From Desulfobacterales bacterium (lineage in GTDB: Bacteria; Desulfobacterota; DSM-4660; Desulfatiglandales; Desulfatiglandaceae), in assembly GCA_027061865.1 (NCBI GenBank), contig JAMOVZ010000447.1:1-5273 (forward strand): DNA of 5,273 nucleotides. Direction: 5' to 3'. Position numbers and translations under genes: made by a program. This document shows, in pieces, positions 1-4,086 of this stretch. The stretch's first letter is position 1; every line of letters begins with the position of its first letter. The notes under the pieces were generated by a model. It made no database searches and was not told the origin of the DNA. It saw only the letters and a program-made list of their open reading frames with translations.

Positions 1-858
1 GCTCCAGCCTACGGCGTTCAGGATACCCAACTCCTTGGTCCGCTCCAAAATTGACATGAGCAAGGTATTCAGGATCACCACAACCGCGATAAACAAGGCC
101 ACTGCTGACACTCCCCAAGCCATAGCCTTGAATACGCGGACAAGCCTGTTGTTTTCAGCTACATTCTTGGTTTCAGAGAAAACAAAGTCAGGGAATCTCG
201 ACTTGAGGTTAGAAAGGATTGCGGATACGCTCTCTTTGTCTTCAGGGTTAGCAAGAGAGAAATTCAGGGTTGCCACCTTTCCTGGACGATGGCACAAGCC
301 TTGTAAGGCTTTTAGGGGCATGATGACGGCATTGTTTCTTAAAGGATCACCCGCTGCTGAGATTCCCGCCACCACAAATTTCCGGCCCCTTAGCTCCAAT
401 AGGTCGCCGGGTTTGAGGTGGAAGGCCACGGCGATATTCTTGCCCACCACCAAGGAATCGGAAGATATTTCTGAAGGAATAGAGCCTTGCTCAAGTTTGA
501 TGCTGTTCCAAAGGAAGCCCTTTACGGGCCATCCGACCGCCAATATTACCTCGCCGGCATCAGTCTCAATGAGGTCCAGGAGCTCGCCTGAAACCGCCGC
601 AACTCCCTCTGTGCGCGCCATCTCTTCACCAATAGCTTCATCCACGGATGCATTGAGCACATCTACCACTCCTCTAGGCATGGCGACCAAATGGGTCCCA
701 CGGGCCATTAACGCCTCGGTCCATGCCTCCTTTATTCCCCTGGCAAGACCAATGAAACAAAGAAAGGCGGCCATTGCTGAAGCCACCGCCAGGAATGTGA
801 AGAAGGTCCTTAGGCGGCGGTTTATTAGATTTTTTAGGGCTATTTCTACAAAGTACAT
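1..858 (-). CDS. ABC transporter permease, MacB/FtsX-like (partial, C-terminus off the left edge)
   Basis: Translating the minus strand from the ATG at 858 gives 286 uninterrupted codons to the window edge. Residues about 19-40 form a hydrophobic helix preceded by a basic stretch (NRRLR), the usual first membrane segment of MacB/LolC-type permeases. Residues about 45-240 form a soluble, extracytoplasmic-type domain resembling the MacB periplasmic core. A second helix follows at about 244-268, then residues 272-286 (ERTKELGILNAVGWS), the hallmark start of the FtsX-type membrane domain. Such permeases normally have about 380-400 residues and four helices, so the last two helices lie outside the window. 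The start lies 8 nt after the ATPase stop, with AAGG just ahead, so the two are co-transcribed and should form one inner-membrane complex. The family extrudes or moves lipids, lipoproteins, peptides or drugs without transporting through a classical channel; the substrate cannot be read here. Confidence 0.9.
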   Translation of the reverse strand, partial: MYFVEIALKNLINRRLRTFFTFLAVASAMAAFLCFIGLARGIKEAWTEALMARGTHLVAMPRGVVDVLNASVDEAIGEEMARTEGVAAVSGELLDLIETDAGEVILAVGWPVKGFLWNSIKLEQGSIPSEISSDSLVVGKNIAVAFHLKPGDLLELRGRKFVVAGISAAGDPLRNNAVIMPLKALQGLCHRPGKVATLNFSLANPEDKESVSAILSNLKSRFPDFVFSETKNVAENNRLVRVFKAMAWGVSAVALFIAVVVILNTLLMSILERTKELGILNAVGWS

Positions 859-866
859 TGCCTTAT

Positions 867-1556
867 CTAATGTCCTTCTAGGCCGACAGGTGCCCTTTCC
901 CGGAGGCGTCCGTCTCTTATGAAGAGTATGCGGGTGGCGCAAGAGGTGAAGATGGAATCATGGGTCACAGCAATTATGGTTCGCTTTCCGGATTCATATA
1001 CACGTTTGATGAGAGCCATTATGGCCAGTGAATTCGTGGAGTCCAGGTTTCCCGTAGGTTCATCCGCCAAAATCATGAGGGGAGAATTGGCAAGCCCCCT
1101 TGCTATGGCCACCCTTTGACATTCCCCCCCGGAGAGTTCAGCAGGCTTGTGATTCATCCTGTGTTCCAGGCCTACAGAGGCCAGGAGCTCATGGGCCCTT
1201 CTTTTCCTTTCCCTTGGATTCCTAATGATTCCGAGCATGGGCACTTGGACATTTTCAAGGGCAGTTAATGTGGGCAGTAGATTGAATGCCTGGAATATGA
1301 AACCAATTTTTTCAGCCCTGATTTTGGCCCATCGCTCCCTACCTCTCGGTGCCTCGCCATCCAGGTAAACCGTGCCCTCACTCGGAAAAGTCAGCCCTGC
1401 AATCAAGTTTAAGAGGGTGGATTTTCCACTCCCGCTAGGCCCCCGTATTACCACGAACTCGCCCTTATCAATGACCATGGATATCCCATCTATTGCCCTG
1501 ACAGAGGCATTCCTGAACTGTTTTGTCACCCCCTCCAGCCTTACAAGTTCTTTCAA
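867..1556 (-). CDS. ABC transporter ATP-binding protein, LolD/MacB family
   Basis: This is a complete 229-residue nucleotide-binding subunit, the usual size for LolD/MacB-type ATPases. Visible motifs are Walker A GPSGSGKST (39-47), the Q-loop glutamine at 89, an ABC signature LSGGECQRVAIARGLA (141-156, Glu in place of the common Gln), Walker B LMILADEP with D165 and catalytic E166, the D-loop that follows, and the H-loop histidine at 199. The start codon is TTG at 1556; it is chosen because GGGAGG sits about 7 nt ahead and the family's N-terminus begins at this point. It hydrolyses ATP on the cytoplasmic side to drive the permease encoded 8 nt downstream. The 96 nt between this gene and the methyltransferase stop leave room for its own promoter, so the pair need not belong to the methyltransferase transcript. 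Confidence 0.96.
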   Translation of the reverse strand: MKELVRLEGVTKQFRNASVRAIDGISMVIDKGEFVVIRGPSGSGKSTLLNLIAGLTFPSEGTVYLDGEAPRGRERWAKIRAEKIGFIFQAFNLLPTLTALENVQVPMLGIIRNPRERKRRAHELLASVGLEHRMNHKPAELSGGECQRVAIARGLANSPLMILADEPTGNLDSTNSLAIMALIKRVYESGKRTIIAVTHDSIFTSCATRILFIRDGRLRERAPVGLEGH

Positions 1557-1601
1557 GTTTGCACCTCCCGCAACTTTTCTAACAGCTTAAAGCCTAAATT
1601 A

Positions 1602-1626
1602 CCAAATACTTACACAGTATACTTGG
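1602..1626. promoter_or_regulatory. possible -10 box and operator-like imperfect dyad upstream of the ABC operon
   Basis: The plus strand shows CCAAATA (1602-1608) and TATACTTGG (1618-1626), giving an imperfect dyad of the form CCAAnTA-N11-TAnTTGG. On the minus strand it contains TATACT (1621 to 1616), a good -10 hexamer about 60 nt ahead of the TTG start of the ATPase gene. No good -35 hexamer lies at the right distance, so a promoter here would be weak or activator-dependent. The dyad is short and could arise by chance. Confidence 0.22.
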
Positions 1627-1652
1627 TCCATTGGGCAGGGCATCGCTGCATG

Positions 1653-2291
1653 TTAAAACACATGGGGCACCGCTTGGACAAGGAAAATAATGTTGGAGGC
1701 AAGAGGAGTGCAATATTTGATTTTCCAGCCAGCCTTTTCTATGTGGGAGATGGTGTCGCGGTTTATGTTGTCGGCAATGGCCCATAACATCAAGGGATTA
1801 AGCATGTCAAATATGCCCCCCAAAAGCCGCCCTCGGGGCCTTACATGTTCTAACATCAAGAGTTTTCCGTCTGGCTTACAAACCCTGCGGAGTTCCTGGA
1901 GCCCCTTTACAGGATTGGCAACAGAGCAGAAGGTGAAACTTGCAAGGACAGTGTCAAACACATTATCCTTAAAGGCAAGGCGCTCAATATCCATGACCAA
2001 AAAAACAACCTCATTCCCTTTCTGAGAGCCTTTTTTGACTGCCCTTTTTAACATATTGGGACTCAGATCCACTGCAATATATTCCTTGCCAGCTTGATAG
2101 TAGGGGATGTTCCGGCCGGTTCCCACACCCACCTCCAGCACCCTTTCTCCTGATACCAGACTGCTCAGCCTTGATCGCCACTTGTCTCCCACAAAGAACT
2201 CCATGGCCCCTTCTATGAGGTCGTAGAATCTTGCAAGCTGGTCATACCTGCGCCGAGCAAGCGGCTTTAAATGCTTGGCATAATTGGCCAT
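1653..2291 (-). CDS. class I SAM-dependent methyltransferase, UbiE/phosphatidylethanolamine N-methyltransferase-like
   Basis: From the ATG at 2291 this is 212 residues, the normal length for this group. The early RRRYDQLARFYDLIEG (13-28) is the typical N-terminal start of UbiE-like enzymes. Motif I is VLEVGVGTGRN (51-61), the glycine-rich SAM loop. The acidic residue that binds the SAM ribose is D75 in AVDLSP (73-78). The segment from FDTVLASFTFCSV to the LQELRRVCKPDGKLLMLEHVR stretch (112-151) gives motifs II and III, and NINRDT near 175 is common in this subgroup. It is a soluble or membrane-associated methyl transferase for a small lipid or quinone-type acceptor; the exact acceptor cannot be told. 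No strong ribosome binding site precedes 2291. The frame stays open to a TTG at 2486, but the added 65 residues look unlike any methyltransferase N-terminus, so the short start is preferred. Confidence 0.88.
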   Translation of the reverse strand: MANYAKHLKPLARRRYDQLARFYDLIEGAMEFFVGDKWRSRLSSLVSGERVLEVGVGTGRNIPYYQAGKEYIAVDLSPNMLKRAVKKGSQKGNEVVFLVMDIERLAFKDNVFDTVLASFTFCSVANPVKGLQELRRVCKPDGKLLMLEHVRPRGRLLGGIFDMLNPLMLWAIADNINRDTISHIEKAGWKIKYCTPLASNIIFLVQAVPHVF

Positions 2292-2310
2292 GAGCTGATT
2301 ACTGCTTGCA

Positions 2311-2499
2311 ATGGCGTGGCTTATCAGCAAGTGGGGATTGATTGCAGGCCTTGCCTTTGCTGTTTTAACCGACTTTGCCGCCGCAGCCATACTGACAACG
2401 GTAAACATGAAAGCGGCCGTTGAAACCCTTATCATTTCGGTTTTTGTGGTGGGTGGCAATAAGTTTGCCATGTGGCTGACGAGCAAACTTATGGCGTAA
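2311..2499 (+). CDS. possible small two-helix membrane protein
   Basis: This is a 62-codon plus-strand ORF with two hydrophobic segments, roughly residues 8-30 (containing one Asp, D21) and 36-56, joined by a short VNMKAA turn. It ends with a lysine-containing tail (TSKLMA). The sequence is well ordered as a hairpin-type inner-membrane protein, whereas the minus strand over the same bases gives an odd Ala/Thr/Pro-rich extension of the methyltransferase. An in-frame TGA at 2296-2298 closes it upstream, so ATG 2311 is the only good start. Against it: no Shine-Dalgarno sequence lies at a normal distance, no promoter is evident, and its start is only 19 bp from the divergent methyltransferase start. 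I do not recognise a family. It could also be a hydrophobic shadow of a non-coding or antisense region. Confidence 0.4.
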   Translation: MAWLISKWGLIAGLAFAVLTDFAAAAILTTVNMKAAVETLIISVFVVGGNKFAMWLTSKLMA

Positions 2500-2734
2500 T
2501 CCTCCCTCTATTCACTACCAACTTTCCCTCCTCAAAGGAGCCCACTCCCTCCTCTTTATCGCGTGTGTGGACAACCACGGAGCCTGAAACGGATACTGTG
2601 GAGGTGTATTATGACCTATGATGTGCTCAGTGTTAGGCTATGAAATAGCCCTTCTTAAATTTCCCAAAGGTTTTTACCAAGGAATGTGGCCAGATATGTA
2701 AGAATCAGCAGCTTGGCTATGTTCCATCCACACG
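2500..2734. other. intergenic stretch with no convincing gene
   Basis: These bases separate the small membrane ORF from the antitoxin stop codon. The first 60 bases are pyrimidine-rich on the plus strand. A strong ribosome-binding-like GGAGGTG (2600-2606 region) precedes a ten-codon ORF that begins with the ATG at 2611 and a 27-codon ORF that begins with ATGATG shortly after; neither looks like a known protein. There is one short perfect hairpin at 2636-2650. I see no RNA gene, repeat array or T-run terminator. Confidence 0.5.
2636..2650. repeat. short perfect inverted repeat (hairpin)
   Basis: GGCTAT-GAA-ATAGCC is a six-base-pair stem with a three-base loop. There is no run of T on either side, so it is not a typical intrinsic terminator. 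It overlaps the end of the ten-codon ORF that begins at 2611. Confidence 0.35.
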
Positions 2735-2965
2735 TTACATTTGGCGGGCCGTATACTCATCTAGCAATCTACGAATCATCTTTTGATATTGAGTGTTATA
2801 CTTCTTCGCTTCCATCTTGAAAAAATCCACACTGGCCTTGCTAAGGGCAATAGTAACCTTAACTGTCTGCTCTTTTAGGGCGAGCTCTTCGGGTGGTGGA
2901 AGGAAATCAGGTATTACTCTGACCTTCCCGAGAGGCTCATCGGTGTATTTTATTCTCTTTTTCAT
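2735..2965 (-). CDS. brnA: BrnA/CopG-type ribbon-helix-helix antitoxin
   Basis: This is a 76-residue protein from the ATG at 2965. The frame is open to a TTG at 3001, but residues added by that start come from bases that encode the toxin, so the inner ATG is used; AAGGG lies about 10 nt ahead. The N-terminal half (1-30) has the LGKVRVIPDFLPPPEEL stretch seen in antitoxins paired with BrnT toxins, the part that clamps the toxin. The C-terminal half is a ribbon-helix-helix DNA-binding fold: strand VKVTIAL (35-41), helix from SKASVDFFKMEAKKY (42-56), then helix TQYQKMIRRLLDEY (58-71). In this family the antitoxin neutralises the toxin and binds the module's own promoter. Its start lies inside the 3' end of the toxin frame (29 nt overlap), the usual toxin-first arrangement of brnTA. 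The gene looks intact although the toxin frame upstream is broken. Confidence 0.85.
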   Translation of the reverse strand: MKKRIKYTDEPLGKVRVIPDFLPPPEELALKEQTVKVTIALSKASVDFFKMEAKKYNTQYQKMIRRLLDEYTARQM

Positions 2966-3229
2966 AAATCTTTTTCCCTTTTCGCCAATATCCAGCGCCA
3001 ATAATCCTTATCTTGTCTTTCCGGTAGGTGAGTCTTACGGTCAAAACTCCACCTGCCACTTTTCCCAAGCAGTAGTATCTCTTTTCGTGATCACTGTGCT
3101 CCAGATCTTCCAAAATAACACGGTTTTCATCCAGAAAGGCAAGCTGGGCTAATGCGAATGAGACTCCGTGTTTTTCTGGTTAATTCTGTCCTTCTCATCA
3201 TCCCATTCAAAATCAGGGGTTCTTTTTAT
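2937..3229 (-). pseudogene. brnT: BrnT-family toxin, frameshifted and without a standard start codon
   Basis: Two minus-strand frames joined give a BrnT-like protein of about 97 residues. The first frame reads KRTPDFEWDDEKDRINQK and the second HGVSFALAQLAFLDENRVI and onward, including EHSDHEKRYYCLGKV and RKDKIRIIGAGYWRKGK, ending in TGA at 2937. These match the order seen in BrnT ribonuclease toxins: FEWD...K...HGVSF...R...IRII.A. The break lies in an A-run at 3171-3175 (minus-strand AAAAA). One more A would restore the canonical QKKHGVSF. Unspliced, the first frame stops about six codons later. The first frame also has no ATG, GTG or TTG between its upstream stop and FEWD; the nearest candidate is ATA at 3229. 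The family cleaves RNA to stop growth. Either the toxin is dead, or the missing base is a sequencing or assembly error, or a -1 frameshift is used; the last is least likely. Confidence 0.82.
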
Positions 3230-3244
3230 AAAGCAAACATAAAA
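3224..3244. promoter_or_regulatory. candidate operator: TTTTAT-N9-ATAAAA dyad
   Basis: A perfect six-base dyad with a nine-base spacer (TTTTAT 3224-3229, ATAAAA 3239-3244) overlaps the proposed -10 box of the toxin-antitoxin promoter and the first codons of the toxin. Ribbon-helix-helix antitoxins of the BrnA kind bind inverted repeats in their own promoter, so this is a reasonable repressor site. AT-rich dyads of this length also occur by chance. Confidence 0.35.
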
Positions 3245-3264
3245 GAAGGAGTCTTAAAAGTCAA
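3236..3264 (-). promoter_or_regulatory. sigma70-like promoter of the brnTA-type module
   Basis: On the minus strand TTGACT (3264-3259) is followed by a 17-base spacer and TATGTT (3241-3236). The spacing is ideal and five of six -35 bases match consensus. The start of transcription would fall near 3229, almost on the first toxin codons, which would make a leaderless or nearly leaderless toxin message. Confidence 0.5.
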
Positions 3265-3352
3265 TATGTCTGCAAGGCCTGACATAAATCCGGAAAGCCA
3301 TAGATTCATTTCTTTTTTATGAGCGTGTTGGTGACAGCATATCCTTGCTCCC

Positions 3353-3826
3353 CTACTGGGCCAACAGCACTGATTTGTCCTTGCACAATTGAAGCACCTT
3401 GTGTGACACACTGCCCAAGAAGAATTCTTTAAAGCCTGAAAGGCCTCTTCTGCCCATCACGATGATGTCGGCGTTCAGCTGTTCTGCCTTTGATACGATA
3501 TCATTGGCTATGCTCTTTTGTTGCTTAGTTAGATGGGCGGTAATTTTCTCTTTCTTGAATCCTGCCTCTAGCAACTTGTCCTTGGCCCTTTGAAGAGCCT
3601 CTCCCAATATGTTTTCCTTGTGTCCTTCAACCTGGCAGAAAAGCGACTGCTCTGACTTGAAATGAACGGTCAGGGTGGGTTCGTTTAATTCACAGGCTGC
3701 AACCATCTTTGGAATAACACTTAGGAGTATTATTTCCGTGTCTTTGTCAAAGGCCTCGGCGACTATGGAGACAGCCCTTGCAGCATTTTCAGACTCATCC
3801 AGTGCGATCAAGATTCTTTTTGCCAT
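3353..3826 (-). CDS. universal stress protein, ATP-binding UspA type
   Basis: This is a complete 157-residue single Usp domain. The N-terminal strand ends in LIALDESENA with the nucleotide-contacting D10, and the C-terminal part carries the ATP-binding pattern G-2x-G-9x-G-S as GRRG (125-128) and GS (138-139), so it belongs to the nucleotide-binding group (MJ0577-like) rather than the non-binding UspA/C group. The central insertion (45-75) is typical of this subtype. The start is ATG 3826, with AAGGAGGGG just ahead, a strong ribosome binding site. Such cytoplasmic dimers sense or respond to ATP level and stress; the exact role is unknown. It is divergent from the acyl-CoA synthetase gene, with 260 bases between the two start codons. 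No clear promoter for this gene is seen, though the AT-rich 3840-3900 stretch must hold it. No T-run terminator is visible after its stop. Confidence 0.95.
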   Translation of the reverse strand: MAKRILIALDESENAARAVSIVAEAFDKDTEIILLSVIPKMVAACELNEPTLTVHFKSEQSLFCQVEGHKENILGEALQRAKDKLLEAGFKKEKITAHLTKQQKSIANDIVSKAEQLNADIIVMGRRGLSGFKEFFLGSVSHKVLQLCKDKSVLLAQ

Positions 3827-3871
3827 ACCCCCCCTCCTTTGAATGGACGCTCGATCAAAAGAGAAAATAGC

Positions 3872-3899
3872 TTGAAATACACGTAAAAACCTATACTAT
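3872..3899 (+). promoter_or_regulatory. sigma70-like promoter of the acyl-CoA synthetase gene
   Basis: TTGAAA (3872-3877), a 16-base spacer, and TACTAT (3894-3899; overlapping TATACT at 3892-3897) give a credible promoter pointing right. Transcription would begin near 3906, about 180 nt before the start codon. Confidence 0.5.
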
Positions 3900-3905
3900 G
3901 ATTGC

Positions 3906-4086
3906 AGAGTAGCAAAGGGAGCTTGATTGATCAAGTGCTTTCCCAGCCGGGCATAATACCCTGGGCATCTTGTAGCAAAATCCTGTTGGTAGCTTTTGCT
4001 CTTTAGCTAGGGGGAGAGGACAGCCTATCTCAGAAAAGGTAGGGCCGCTGACAAGACAGTGTATTTCTTCTGCGGGAGCGTATGAG
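3906..4086 (+). ncRNA. long structured 5' leader, possible cis-regulatory RNA
   Basis: The bases between the proposed transcription start and the GTG start hold no convincing ORF but several stems. Hairpin 1 spans 3917-3944: GGGA and TCCC at the base, then GC with GC, then TTGAT with ATCAA. Hairpin 2 spans 3942-3965: CCCAG with CTGGG and an inner GG with CC. Hairpins 1 and 2 both need bases 3942-3944, so only one can form fully. Hairpin 3 is AGCAAAA (3974-3980) with TTTTGCT (3994-4000). Hairpin 4 spans 4021-4050: CAGC with GCTG and CTATC with GGTAG. I do not recognise a known riboswitch class in it. The competing stems fit a regulatory leader, but stems of this size also occur by chance. Confidence 0.3.
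4074..4078 (+). promoter_or_regulatory. ribosome binding site that decides the GTG start
   Basis: GGGAG lies 8 nt ahead of GTG 4087. The alternative in-frame ATG at 4111 has only a weak GGA about 4-5 nt ahead, and the ATG at 4082 is out of frame. This favours GTG 4087 as the start of the acyl-CoA synthetase. Confidence 0.55.

Noticed and set aside
35..922. Long plus-strand ORF of 295 codons
   Set aside because: It lies opposite the permease and the end of the ATPase gene; its Ser/Thr/Arg-rich product shows no domain, while the minus-strand frame shows clear MacB/FtsX features.
1690..2025. Plus-strand ORF of 111 codons
   Set aside because: It is antisense to the conserved methyltransferase core and shows no recognisable protein character.
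2793..3152. Plus-strand ORF of 119 codons across the toxin-antitoxin region
   Set aside because: It is a shadow of the antitoxin and toxin frames, which match known families in content and order.
3226..3411. Minus-strand ORF of 61 codons after the stress protein, including a 27-codon version starting at an inner ATG
   Set aside because: It overlaps the end of the stress protein gene, runs through the toxin promoter, and has no clear ribosome binding site or family resemblance.
3827..3900. Promoter of the stress protein gene on the minus strand
   Set aside because: Several weak hexamers such as TTTACG and TATTTT occur, but none are correctly spaced, so I could not assign one.
3974..4010. AGCAAAA/TTTTGCT hairpin as an intrinsic terminator
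   Set aside because: The stem is AT-rich with a 13-base loop, and it is not followed by a run of T.
3906..4086. Match to a known riboswitch class (cobalamin, c-di-GMP, ZTP, SAM or TPP)
   Set aside because: Short look-alike strings such as CCTGGGCA and GGACAGCC occur, but the surrounding conserved cores and their order are missing.
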